Positions 55,035 to 63,836 of a DNA stretch of 64,000 nucleotides are shown here, piece after piece (positions within the stretch are counted from its first letter, which is position 1; each line of letters begins with the position of its first letter). The DNA lies in NCBI GenBank assembly GCA_965247245.1, contig CBDFGV010000003.1, positions 62,001-126,000 on the forward strand. Reading direction: 5' to 3'. The notes under the pieces are model-generated. The model was not told the DNA's origin. It made no database searches and saw only the letters and a list, made by a program, of their open reading frames with translations. Source of the stretch: Tectiglobus sp965247245. GTDB taxonomy: Bacteria > Pseudomonadota > Alphaproteobacteria > Rhizobiales > Hyphomicrobiaceae. Made by a program: the position numbers and the translations under genes.

Positions 55035-56093
55035 ATGGAGTTTGGAGTAACGGTTGCCAAGGTTGATGATGTTGGTCTTGCCAAGCACGCAGAAAACCTG
55101 GGCTATCATTTTGTTTGGGCAACGGATAGCCCGCTGATCCGCTCGAACCCTTGGGCGGTGCTGGCGCTTGCAGCACAACAAACGCAAACGATAAGGCTGG
55201 GTACGGGGTTGGAAATCGGTGCACTGCGGCTCGCACCGGAGACCGCCAATGGTATTGCAACGATCAATCGCCTTGCGCCTGGCCGCACATTCCTGGGTGT
55301 CGGGACTGGCAACACCGCCATGCGCACGTTAGGCCAACGTCCAATGCGGGTCGCTCAGTTCCGCGAGCACATTCGCGTTGTGCGCGCCTTGTTGAATGGG
55401 GAAGAAGTCGATTACACGATGAACGGCGTCACGCATCCGATCAGGTTTCAGAACCTGCATTACAGGTATATCGACGTCGACAACTACATTCCAATCCATG
55501 TTGGCGGGTTCGGACCAAAGGCACAGGCATTGGCCGGCGAACTGGGCGATGGGCTCGTCACTGGCATTCCGCGTGGCGGCACAATTCCGCAAGCTTTGGC
55601 GAACGTCCAACGCGGTGCCGATCGCATCGGTCGCAAGCTTGAAAACTTCTACACGTCGGCGTTGGTCAATCTCCTGATGCTGGATCCCGGCGATAAGCTC
55701 ACCGATGATCATGTGATCGCGCAGTGCGGATCATCGATCATGGTCAACGTCCACTTTGCAGTGGAGCTCGTGAAGGAGACAGGTTGCGAGCCACCTCACT
55801 ACGTCCAACCGATCTGGGAGGAATACATGGCATTCCACAATTCCCGTGCGGCGGAGACACGTCACCAGCAGTTGCATGCTAGCCATTACAGTCATCTCGA
55901 TCCGGAAGAGGCACGCTTCGTCACGCCCGATCTCATCAAGGCCTTTTGCATTGCAGGTCAACCCGAAGAGATTGTCGAGCAGCTCCGCGATCTTGAGAAG
56001 CAGGGCCTCAACGCGATCAGTTTCATCGCGCCGGAAGATCAGCGTTATCGTTCGATCGAGGAGTTCTCACGCCGGGTGATGGATAAAATGTAG
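55035..56093 (+). CDS. LLM-class flavin-dependent oxidoreductase (luciferase-like)
   Basis: 352 residues of the bacterial luciferase-like superfamily: GVTVAKVDDVGLAKHAENLG at the start, the phosphate-binding FLGVGTGNTAM segment, and an IPIHVGGFGPKAQALAGEL block. The group includes F420-dependent reductases and FMNH2-dependent monooxygenases; the cofactor cannot be decided. GGGAGG is ahead of the ATG. It is divergent from the TPP enzyme and convergent with the Asp/Glu racemase-superfamily gene. Confidence 0.9.
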   Translation: MEFGVTVAKVDDVGLAKHAENLGYHFVWATDSPLIRSNPWAVLALAAQQTQTIRLGTGLEIGALRLAPETANGIATINRLAPGRTFLGVGTGNTAMRTLGQRPMRVAQFREHIRVVRALLNGEEVDYTMNGVTHPIRFQNLHYRYIDVDNYIPIHVGGFGPKAQALAGELGDGLVTGIPRGGTIPQALANVQRGADRIGRKLENFYTSALVNLLMLDPGDKLTDDHVIAQCGSSIMVNVHFAVELVKETGCEPPHYVQPIWEEYMAFHNSRAAETRHQQLHASHYSHLDPEEARFVTPDLIKAFCIAGQPEEIVEQLRDLEKQGLNAISFIAPEDQRYRSIEEFSRRVMDKM

Positions 56094-56111
56094 TTGGAGA
56101 GATTGGTTCAG

Positions 56112-56834
56112 TCACTTTGTGAGTAGGCGGCCAAATCCCTCGATAGGCTCATTGATATGGGCTGTGCGCAAAGAAGCCCAGGTCAATGCTGCCATGCTCG
56201 ATATCACCGGCTTGCCGAGATCCTGCTCAAGCAAACCGAGCACTGCCATCGTTGACAAACCGACGCCGCTCAGAAACACGGCCTCAGCCTCTGGCACGTC
56301 AACCTTACGGGCCAAAGTGTAAGCGCGCTCAGCTGTTTCATCGTAGATGTTCGTGACATTCTCCAGCCGGCCATGGCTGACGACGTCTACGCCATAGGTC
56401 TCGAGATGAGCCTTGCCTTTCAAGGTCATCTCCTCCGCATAGGGGGTACCAAGCGCAATCCGATTAACGCCGAGGTGCGCGAGCGCATCAACGACACTGC
56501 CGAATGCGGTGATGAAAGGCACCTCGTACTCGGACTGCAGGCGCTGCATGAGCCGCTCTTCACCGTCGCGGCCAAGCGTGTAACTGGTTGCCGTATGCGC
56601 CAGGGCGATCACATTCGGCTTGACCATGGCCAGCAGGCGAACGCTGTGATCCAGATTGTCGATCTGGCTGCGATTGCGCTCTTCCTGCCCCTCAAGAGAA
56701 CCGGTCTTGCCTTCTGCCACCATGCGTGAGAAGTGCGCCGTAACCCCACGCGGCATCATCGGCGGGACTTCACCTTCAACGGTGGGACAACCCGGTGGAA
56801 CGAGAAACCCAAGGCGTGCACGCCATCCGAACAT
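56112..56834 (-). CDS. Asp/Glu racemase superfamily (maleate isomerase/arylmalonate decarboxylase-like) lacking both catalytic cysteines
   Basis: 240 residues. The opening RARLGFLVPPGCPTVEGE is typical of maleate cis-trans isomerases and arylmalonate decarboxylases. In active members the first cysteine lies in a block equivalent to LAHTATSYT and the second in a block equivalent to FLSGVGLST; both positions are non-cysteine here, and the only cysteine is in the opening PPGCP. It is therefore either an enzyme with other chemistry or a non-catalytic binder. GGGAG lies seven bases before ATG at 56834; a GTG three bases upstream is less suitable. It is divergent from the carboxymuconolactone decarboxylase-like gene. 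Confidence 0.82.
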   Translation of the reverse strand: MFGWRARLGFLVPPGCPTVEGEVPPMMPRGVTAHFSRMVAEGKTGSLEGQEERNRSQIDNLDHSVRLLAMVKPNVIALAHTATSYTLGRDGEERLMQRLQSEYEVPFITAFGSVVDALAHLGVNRIALGTPYAEEMTLKGKAHLETYGVDVVSHGRLENVTNIYDETAERAYTLARKVDVPEAEAVFLSGVGLSTMAVLGLLEQDLGKPVISSMAALTWASLRTAHINEPIEGFGRLLTK

Positions 56835-56936
56835 CACACTACTCCCGCTATGCGATCATCACGTGTTGGTTTGACAATCAGCAGTTTAACCGATTGATGG
56901 GGTGAGCAACACTATCAGGTTTGAGGGAGAGTAGGC

Positions 56937-57494
56937 ATGGCGAGGCTTCCATTTCCAGCCGATACCGACGCGTTCAGCGATCAAACACGCGCGGCTGTCC
57001 GGCACATCCAATCAACCCGGGGCAGCATGCCTCCGCCGAGCTCTTATCTCACCTATGCTGGCAAGGCCGGTGTGCTCCTGTCAGACCTTGTCGAGCATCT
57101 GCGCTACCACACGACTTTGACGGATGCGGAGATCGAACTTGCCATCTGCACATCAGTGCGTGCGGCCGACGTAGATTTCATTTGGAATGCACATGTTCGA
57201 CTTGGGTTGAAAGCCGGCGTGCGTCAGGAGGCCATTGATGCGATCGATATATTTGCACCGTTGGATGATCTGACGGCAGATGAGGCGCTCATAATCGGTT
57301 ATGGCCGCGAACTCCTCGAAAAGCGCAAGGTGAGTGATACAACCTTTGACGCCGTAAGAGAGCGTTACGGCGAGCAGGGACTGATGGAGCTCACAGCCGT
57401 GATGGGCGTCTATCAGATGAACGCCACGATACTGCGCGCGCTTGAGCATCCAGCGCCGCCCGACGCCCGGAATCTGACACCGCGGAAGGAATGA
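56937..57494 (+). CDS. Carboxymuconolactone decarboxylase-family protein
   Basis: 185 residues of the CMD/AhpD fold. The helix around LAICTSVRAADVDFIWNAH matches the CMD active-site helix, but the CxxC pair used by AhpD peroxidases is reduced to a single cysteine, so a peroxidase function is unlikely. GAGGGAGAG precedes the ATG. It is divergent from the cysteine-less isomerase-like gene; both may belong to the degradative group that starts at 53157. Confidence 0.88.
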   Translation: MARLPFPADTDAFSDQTRAAVRHIQSTRGSMPPPSSYLTYAGKAGVLLSDLVEHLRYHTTLTDAEIELAICTSVRAADVDFIWNAHVRLGLKAGVRQEAIDAIDIFAPLDDLTADEALIIGYGRELLEKRKVSDTTFDAVRERYGEQGLMELTAVMGVYQMNATILRALEHPAPPDARNLTPRKE

Positions 57495-57718
57495 TTGAGA
57501 CAACCTGGCGCATATTGCATGACGCGAGGCGTAGTGCGGTGGAGAGCAATTGCCGGTCGTGGCGTCGCTGTGTCATTTCGCGAGGTTTGACCTGACGCAA
57601 AAAGAACCATTGTTGGATAGTATACCGGTGTAATCGAAGTCTCGCCTTTGAACCATGATCTCAGGTGGGGCGCCGGTACACTGATTTCTACTTTCAGCGC
57701 ACTTCCAAGGGTGGCCAA

Positions 57719-58993
57719 GTGAGCAAGTACGACGAGCACTTCGGGAAAGCCGTTGCCTCTCTCCACGATGAGGGGCGATATCGCGTTTTTGCCAATCTGG
57801 AACGGCGCGGCGGCGCGTTTCCACGGGCGTGGTTGCACGATGACGGTGACAAGCGCGAGATCACGATCTGGTGCTCAAATGACTATCTGGGCATGGGGCG
57901 CCACCCGGATGTGATTTCAGCGATGCAGGACGCGGCGCAATCGATCGGTGTGGGTGCCGGCGGGACACGCAACATTTCAGGCACGCACCGACCACTCGTC
58001 GAGCTTGAAGCGGAACTTGCTGACCTTCACCAGAAGGAGGCGGCTCTTGTCTTCACATCCGGTTATGTATCCAACCTCGCTGGTATCTCCACGATCGCTA
58101 AGGTGCTTCCGGACTGCATCATTTTATCGGACGAACTCAACCATGCCTCGATGATTGACGGCATGCGCAGCTCTGGTGCCAACCGCAAGATCTTCCGCCA
58201 CAACGATGTCGAGCATCTCGAAGAATTGTTGTCGGAACTGCCGCTCGAGCGCACCAAGCTGATTGCCTTCGAGAGTGTCTACTCTATGGACGGCGACGTC
58301 GCACCCATCGAGAAAATCTGCGATCTCGCCGACACCTACAATGCCATGACGTACCTCGACGAGGTCCACGCCGTTGGCATGTATGGTGAGCGCGGCGGTG
58401 GTATCGCAGAGCGCGATGGCCTATTGGATCGCGTTGATGTCATCGAAGGTACTTTGGCAAAAGCGTTTGGTACACTCGGTGGATATATCACCGGCTCCAG
58501 TGTGATGGCCGACGCTGTACGGTCTTACGCACCGGGCTTCATTTTCACGACAGCTTTGCCGCCGCCCGTCGCGGCAGCAGCCATCGCTGCAATCCGGCAT
58601 CTCAAAACGTCCGATGCTGAGCGCCGCGGACAGCAGGAGGCTGTCCGCAAGACCAAAGCGCAGCTATCGCGAGCTGGGTTGCCGGTCATGGCGAGCGACA
58701 CCCACATTGTCCCAGTGATGGTCGGGGACGCCGTGCTGTGCAAAGCCGCGAGTGATCGGTTGCTCGAGAAGCATGGAATCTACATACAACCCATCAATTA
58801 TCCCACCGTGCCACGCGGAACGGAACGTCTGCGCATTACGCCGACGCCGTTTCATGACGACGCGATGATCGCCGAGCTTTGCGAGGCGCTCACCGAAACG
58901 TGGACCGCGCTGGATCTGCCGTTCAGCTCTGAGGAAGTGAGCAACGTCGGCCAGCGGTCGCCTGTCTATGCATTCCCGGCAGCAGGCGGTTGA
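57719..58993 (+). CDS. hemA: 5-aminolevulinate synthase (C4 pathway)
   Basis: 424 residues from a GTG start (AAGGGTGG upstream), giving the normal opening SKYDEHFGKAV. The PLP-binding Lys248 is in EGTLAKAFGTLGGY; the glycine-rich GVGAGGTRNISGT and DELNHASMIDG blocks are diagnostic. It condenses glycine and succinyl-CoA to 5-aminolevulinate, the first step of haem synthesis in alphaproteobacteria, and so supports the taxonomic placement. The frame is open upstream to 57665, but that extension has no family match. Confidence 0.96.
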   Translation: MSKYDEHFGKAVASLHDEGRYRVFANLERRGGAFPRAWLHDDGDKREITIWCSNDYLGMGRHPDVISAMQDAAQSIGVGAGGTRNISGTHRPLVELEAELADLHQKEAALVFTSGYVSNLAGISTIAKVLPDCIILSDELNHASMIDGMRSSGANRKIFRHNDVEHLEELLSELPLERTKLIAFESVYSMDGDVAPIEKICDLADTYNAMTYLDEVHAVGMYGERGGGIAERDGLLDRVDVIEGTLAKAFGTLGGYITGSSVMADAVRSYAPGFIFTTALPPPVAAAAIAAIRHLKTSDAERRGQQEAVRKTKAQLSRAGLPVMASDTHIVPVMVGDAVLCKAASDRLLEKHGIYIQPINYPTVPRGTERLRITPTPFHDDAMIAELCEALTETWTALDLPFSSEEVSNVGQRSPVYAFPAAGG

Positions 58994-59069
58994 CGACGCG
59001 CACTACGTCCAATTGCACTGATGCGGGATAGGCGGTACTCCGTTGCAAAACAATGCATCGGAGATGAGC

Positions 59070-60146
59070 GTGAAGACGTACAAGATTGCTGCCATTCCCG
59101 GAGATGGGATCGGCACCGAAGTGGTTTCAGCTGGCGTAGAAGTACTGCACGCCATTGCTGAGCGTGAAGCCGGTTTCGCGTTTAAGGTCGATGAGTACGA
59201 CTGGGGCGGCGACTACTACAAGACGCACGGCCGCATGATGCCAGAAGATGGCCGTGACCAAATCTGTAATCACGACGCGATCCTGTTCGGTTCAGCCGGC
59301 CATCCCGACATTCCCGACCACATCACGCTGTGGGGGCTGCGCCTTAACATCTGCCAACCCTTCGACCAGTATGCCAACGTTCGACCAACGCGTGTCCTGC
59401 CCGGTATTACTTCGCCATTGCGCAACGTGAATGACGACGAACTCAATTGGGTCATCGTGCGAGAAAACTCGGAGGGCGAGTACGCGGGCGTCGGTGGCCG
59501 CGTCCATCAAGGCTCGCCACTGGAAGCCGCAACCGATGTTGCGATGTTCACGCGCCCTGGTGTTGAACGCATCATGCGCTTTGCATTCCGTCTGGCCCAA
59601 TCGCGACCGCGAAAGCTCCTGACCGTTGTCACCAAGTCAAACGCCCAACGCCACGCCATGGTGATGTGGGACGAGATTGCTACCGAGATCGCGGCAGAAT
59701 TCCCAGATGTTAGTTGGGACAAGATGCTGGTTGATGCCATGACCATGCGCATGGTTGCAAAGCCGGAGTCCATTGACACTGTCGTGGCCACCAACCTGCA
59801 TGCAGATATTCTCTCTGACTTGGCAGCTGCGTTGTCCGGCTCACTTGGGATCGCCCCCACCGCCAATCTCAATCCCGAGCGTTCGTTTCCATCCATGTTC
59901 GAGCCGATACATGGTTCCGCCTTCGATATCATGGGCAAGGGTATTGCCAACCCAGTGGGAACGTTCTGGTCGAGTGTGATGCTGTTAGAGCATCTTGGTG
60001 AGACTGGTGCCTCTGAGCGCTTGATGAAGGCGATCGAACAAGTCACTGCAGACCCACGTTTCCATACGCCTGACCTTGGCGGCGAAGCGACGACACGACA
60101 AGTCACTGACGCAGTTCTCAATGCCGTTCGCGGAGCGAATGACTGA
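59070..60146 (+). CDS. Tartrate dehydrogenase/decarboxylase-like (isopropylmalate dehydrogenase superfamily)
   Basis: 358 residues from GTG 59070, which has GGAG six bases upstream; ATG 59064 abuts the site and TTG 59043 is another option. The order IAAIPGDGIGTEVV, WVIVRENSEGEYAGVGGR, the KSNAQRH region and FEPIHGSAFDIMGKGIANP is that of the beta-decarboxylating dehydrogenases. The LWGLRLNICQPFDQYANVRP stretch points to the tartrate dehydrogenase/malate decarboxylase (TtuC) group rather than LeuB. It requires NAD and a divalent metal. No tartrate gene is adjacent. Confidence 0.88.
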   Translation: MKTYKIAAIPGDGIGTEVVSAGVEVLHAIAEREAGFAFKVDEYDWGGDYYKTHGRMMPEDGRDQICNHDAILFGSAGHPDIPDHITLWGLRLNICQPFDQYANVRPTRVLPGITSPLRNVNDDELNWVIVRENSEGEYAGVGGRVHQGSPLEAATDVAMFTRPGVERIMRFAFRLAQSRPRKLLTVVTKSNAQRHAMVMWDEIATEIAAEFPDVSWDKMLVDAMTMRMVAKPESIDTVVATNLHADILSDLAAALSGSLGIAPTANLNPERSFPSMFEPIHGSAFDIMGKGIANPVGTFWSSVMLLEHLGETGASERLMKAIEQVTADPRFHTPDLGGEATTRQVTDAVLNAVRGAND

Positions 60147-60240
60147 GATGCCGCATCTTGCCGATCTGCCCTAAGCTGACTTGGGCGGCCGAAAAATCTA
60201 TTCGGGCAGCATCCCACAGCATGGGCGTTCATCCGCGCAG

Positions 60241-61230
60241 CTATTTCACTCCGGATTGAACAAATTGCGTCGGGCTTCGGCCAGTCCTAGCCTTGAAGAC
60301 CTTGCTGAATTGCTCGGGTGTCGCAAAGCCTACGGCATAGGCAACATTAGCTATGTGGCCGCGATCAGCACGGCCAAGGCGCAGCATGCCTTTTGCTCGC
60401 GCAATGCGCTCAGACGAAATGAACTCTTTGACACCGCCAACGCTCCGGAATGACCGGTAGAGCGAGGCACGCGATACGCGGGCATTGGCGGCTACTTCTG
60501 CAATTGACAAGTTGGCGCGATGAAGGTTGTCCCGGATGTATTCCATCGACTGATTGCGAGTATGGTCACACTCAAGCGCGGTCGGTTTCGTCAGGGCGCT
60601 GCGGATGACGTCCTGCAATATGACGGTTGCGAGATCGCTCATGAGTTGAATGCTGGACTGGTCGTTGTCGTCGGCCGCGTCCGCTAGGCTTTTGACCGCT
60701 GTCCAAATCACATCTGCGACGGGGTCGGAGCGCCGAACCAACAATGCCTGATCATGGCCTTGATGACACTGAACAATGGTCGACCGGGGCAACATAATCC
60801 TGAGGTGTTCGCCCTCAGAGTAATCGAGTTGATATGTTCTTGAGAAATTGACGCAGATGTCGCCGGACGCAATATGTTCTTCGCGACTCGGCGTACGCAG
60901 ATCAGCTTGTCCCGATAAGTAAAGCGTGACGTAAACGAACTCCGGCGGGACACTAGCGGGTCCATCGCATTCACTGACCGTAAACCCGGATGTCGTCAAT
61001 CGCGTGCAGCGGACTGGTCCGGCCAAGACACGCTCGGCGCGGACGTAGTTCTCGTTTGAGGCGCTGAGGCAGGTCAACCGGTGACCGCCTTTATTGCCAA
61101 TCCTTTCGCCCCAGACAAAGTCTTCGTAAGCTCCCAATCGCTCTTCGGGGGTGAACTTCTCTGGCACGAATAGACCGGGTGAAGGTCCCTGAACCTGGGA
61201 CTTGAAACTGGATGGAGTTGGAGCACTCAT
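60241..61230 (-). CDS. AraC-family transcriptional regulator 1 of 3
   Basis: 329 residues: an N-terminal AraC-binding-like sensor domain (about 20-200, cupin-type) and a C-terminal double helix-turn-helix (about 225-325) with IAEVAANARVSRASLYRSF and the conserved YAVGFATPEQFSKVFKARTG. GAGGAGG precedes the ATG. It is the most divergent of three tandem paralogues of identical length, all on the minus strand. The ligand and targets are unknown. Confidence 0.92.
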   Translation of the reverse strand: MSAPTPSSFKSQVQGPSPGLFVPEKFTPEERLGAYEDFVWGERIGNKGGHRLTCLSASNENYVRAERVLAGPVRCTRLTTSGFTVSECDGPASVPPEFVYVTLYLSGQADLRTPSREEHIASGDICVNFSRTYQLDYSEGEHLRIMLPRSTIVQCHQGHDQALLVRRSDPVADVIWTAVKSLADAADDNDQSSIQLMSDLATVILQDVIRSALTKPTALECDHTRNQSMEYIRDNLHRANLSIAEVAANARVSRASLYRSFRSVGGVKEFISSERIARAKGMLRLGRADRGHIANVAYAVGFATPEQFSKVFKARTGRSPTQFVQSGVK

Positions 61231-61396
61231 GCTCTTGCCTCCTCTCGTGCGGTTGCATGGCAGTATAACTGCCCACCCATCGCACCCGCGCGGTATTGGT
61301 GCCGTACTGACTTCGCAATTGCGCTAGAAGGAATGTGCTCCAGCCCGGCGCAAAGCTGTCGTGCGCCACGGCGAGTTATGCCCGCTAAGAACACCA

Positions 61397-62386
61397 CTAG
61401 ACTGTTCCGCCTTTCACGAACTGTGTCGGGCTTAAGCCGGTCCTGGTCTTGAAAACCCTGCTGAACTGCTCGGGTGTTGTGAAGCCTGTGCCATAGGCGA
61501 CAGCCGCGACGAAGCCGCGATCGGTGCGTCCCGTGCCAAGAATCGTCTTTGCCTTCTGCACGCGTTCTGACACGACAAAGTTCTTGAGGCCGCCGACATT
61601 CTCAAAGGCCCGATAAAGTGTTGCGCGGGAGACGTGGATGTAATCGGCAATCTCTGCCACTGACAAGTCAGCGCGGTGCAGGTTGTCGCGGACATACTCA
61701 ATAGCGCGGTCTCGCAGGTGATTATGGCCGCAGTCGTCCGGGCCAGCCAGAACATGCTCGAGGACGCGTTGCGCAACTGAAATCATGAGTTCGGACACGA
61801 GTGAAGCTTGGGTCTTATCGCCGGATCCTATGCCAGCTTCCACACTTTCGGCAGCGCTGCGGAGGATCTCGTTTGCGGGATCGTCGCGACGCAAAATGAG
61901 GAACTTGTCCAGGGACGGATCCAGGCCATGGATCAGCTTCTTGGGAAAAACGACCCTAGTATACTCACCGGCGTCGAAGGAGAGACGATAGTTTCGTGAA
62001 AGGTTGATGTATATATCACCACTGAAAATGCGTTCGGAACTATGCTCAGTTTGGAGTCGGCCCTCTCCCGATACGCAGCTGCTTAGGAAGAGGTTGTCGT
62101 GTGGATCACTATCCGGTCCGTCAAGCGCTCTGGCGGCATAGCCAGAGGTCAGTAATCGAGACGCGTGGATCTGATCGCCAAGGAAGCGCTCGTATTTGTT
62201 GAAGTTCTCGTTGGAAGCCGATAGTTCAACCAACCGCGATTGCCCGAGAAAGCCGCAGCTATCTCCGTAGATGAATTCCTCGAAGGCGCCTAAGCGCTCT
62301 GGGCCATCAATTGTATCGCTGACGAATAGCTCCGCTCCGGATGCTGAGCCTTTTGTCGCTGAATTCAAAGGCAACTGTGCAGTCAT
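61397..62386 (-). CDS. AraC-family transcriptional regulator 2 of 3
   Basis: 329 residues with the same layout as its neighbours: AraC-binding-like N-terminal domain (LFVSDTIDGPERLGAFEEF near the start) and C-terminal AraC DNA-binding domain with VAEIADYIHVSRATLYRAF and YGTGFTTPEQFSRVFKTRTG. GAGGTAGG precedes the ATG. By eye it is closer to regulator 3 than to regulator 1; for instance both share PHDN in the sensor domain and the FPKKL/VPKKL block. Confidence 0.92.
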   Translation of the reverse strand: MTAQLPLNSATKGSASGAELFVSDTIDGPERLGAFEEFIYGDSCGFLGQSRLVELSASNENFNKYERFLGDQIHASRLLTSGYAARALDGPDSDPHDNLFLSSCVSGEGRLQTEHSSERIFSGDIYINLSRNYRLSFDAGEYTRVVFPKKLIHGLDPSLDKFLILRRDDPANEILRSAAESVEAGIGSGDKTQASLVSELMISVAQRVLEHVLAGPDDCGHNHLRDRAIEYVRDNLHRADLSVAEIADYIHVSRATLYRAFENVGGLKNFVVSERVQKAKTILGTGRTDRGFVAAVAYGTGFTTPEQFSRVFKTRTGLSPTQFVKGGTV

Positions 62387-62834
62387 GCCAGTCCTACCTC
62401 CGTACCAGTCCCACCTCCGTGCGCCGCAGCAGCGTTGCTAACCGCGATGAATGTCCCCGCACCTTTTTGCGCTCATCGGACGAAGTACCTAAACATAAGC
62501 AAACGCGCGAGCGGCGCGTTATGCCAAAAACGAAAAAAAAGATCTAGATTCTCTAAATTGTAGCCTGCCGTAGAAGCGGCATCGCGTGGTACTCTCTGGG
62601 GTGCGTGTCCAATCCCCACGATGTGACAATCTGATGGTGGAGTTGCTGCCTTTTGAACAAGCAAGTGAAAGATAGTAGGGCCATTTATGCCTCCTCTCAC
62701 ACACCCTCTGGGTGGTTGCTGTCGATATCAGGCTCTCCGCCCCCGGCCTCTCTCGCATGTTGTCAACGCTGATCGCGCCGAAACATTGTTCGCAAAACGC
62801 AGATCCGCAGCCTGCTGCGGCAACTAGGCGCTGA
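62387..62834. other. Intergenic stretch between AraC regulators 2 and 3
   Basis: About 450 bases with no convincing gene; reading frames here are short and overlap on both strands. It includes an A-rich run around 62525-62540 and an AT-rich patch near 62545-62565. It most likely holds the promoter of regulator 2, and possibly a terminator for regulator 3, but no perfect hairpin with a U-tract is visible. Confidence 0.4.
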
Positions 62835-63824
62835 CTATGTCAAGCCTGCTTCCACAAAGTGCGTTGGGCTCATACCGGTTTTGTCTTTGAAAACCTTGCT
62901 AAAGCGTTCTGGCGATGTGAAGCCAGTCGCGTACGCAACATTCGAAACATAGCCGCGGTCTGTTCGCCCCAAACGCAGCATGGTCTTGGCGCGGGCTACG
63001 CGCTCTACCATGATATAGTCCTTGAGCCCGCCAAGAATCTCAAAGGCTCGATAGAGAGTCGCGCGCGAAACGTGGATGTACTGCGCAACTTCGATAACGG
63101 AAAGGTCGGCCCGGTGCAGGTTGTCTTGTATGTATGCGATGGCCCGATCGCGGATGTGGCTGTAACCTGTCGCCTGGTTCTTAGAAGTCGAGCCTTCAAG
63201 CAGACGTCTTGAGATGGTGACAAGCAGATCACTCGCCAGGTGGGCCCCCTCATTGTGCCTGCTTTGATAGGTCTGCGCACAACTCGTCACTGCAGTCCGA
63301 ACCAAATTCGTGACGGGATCACTGCTCTTGAGGACAAGGAGCATGTCCAGATCTTCTTCAAGCCCAGTCATGAGTTTCTTGGGAACTACAATTCGCGAAT
63401 ACTCGCCTTCAGAATAAGAGAGTTCGTAGTTGCGTGAGTAATTGACGTAGATATCGCCTGCACCAAGTTCTTCCTTACCCCGAGCCGTGCGCACCGCAAC
63501 GCCGCCGGATACGCAAACACAAATCCGGAAGTTGTCGTGTGGATCGCTACCAGGCCCCTCTTTAACCCTCACAGCATAGCCCGAGGTCAGCGTGCGATTG
63601 GCGAACACACTGTTCCAAGTTAGCTTCTTGAATTGGTTGTAATTCGCATTTGACGGGGAGAGGCTGACCATACGTGGTTCACCGAGATACCCGGTGCACT
63701 CTCCATAGATGAATTCCTCAGCTGCACGAAGTCGCTCATGATGCTCGAGTGTATCAGGAACAAACAGCTCAGCATTTGGTGCTTGGTCTTCCACTTGCAT
63801 TGGTGACTCGACGAGCGCATTCAT
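62835..63824 (-). CDS. AraC-family transcriptional regulator 3 of 3
   Basis: 329 residues from ATG at 63824, which has GGAGCG eight bases upstream (a frame open to 63857 would be 340 residues and lacks a site). The sensor domain (about 20-205) and AraC DNA-binding domain (about 225-325, VIEVAQYIHVSRATLYRAF, YATGFTSPERFSKVFKDKTG) are both intact. The chosen start makes all three paralogues exactly 329 residues. Confidence 0.92.
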   Translation of the reverse strand: MNALVESPMQVEDQAPNAELFVPDTLEHHERLRAAEEFIYGECTGYLGEPRMVSLSPSNANYNQFKKLTWNSVFANRTLTSGYAVRVKEGPGSDPHDNFRICVCVSGGVAVRTARGKEELGAGDIYVNYSRNYELSYSEGEYSRIVVPKKLMTGLEEDLDMLLVLKSSDPVTNLVRTAVTSCAQTYQSRHNEGAHLASDLLVTISRRLLEGSTSKNQATGYSHIRDRAIAYIQDNLHRADLSVIEVAQYIHVSRATLYRAFEILGGLKDYIMVERVARAKTMLRLGRTDRGYVSNVAYATGFTSPERFSKVFKDKTGMSPTHFVEAGLT

Positions 63825-63832
63825 CGTGGACG

Positions 63833-63836
63833 CTCC
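63833..63836 (-). promoter_or_regulatory. Ribosome-binding site deciding the start of AraC regulator 3
   Basis: GGAG on the minus strand, eight bases before ATG at 63824; the outer ATG at 63857 has no comparable site. Confidence 0.6.

Noticed and set aside
62341..62547. Plus-strand frame ending in a lysine-rich tail in the AraC intergenic region.
   Set aside because: It begins inside the opposite-strand AraC gene and its tail is produced by an A-rich run; no ribosome site.
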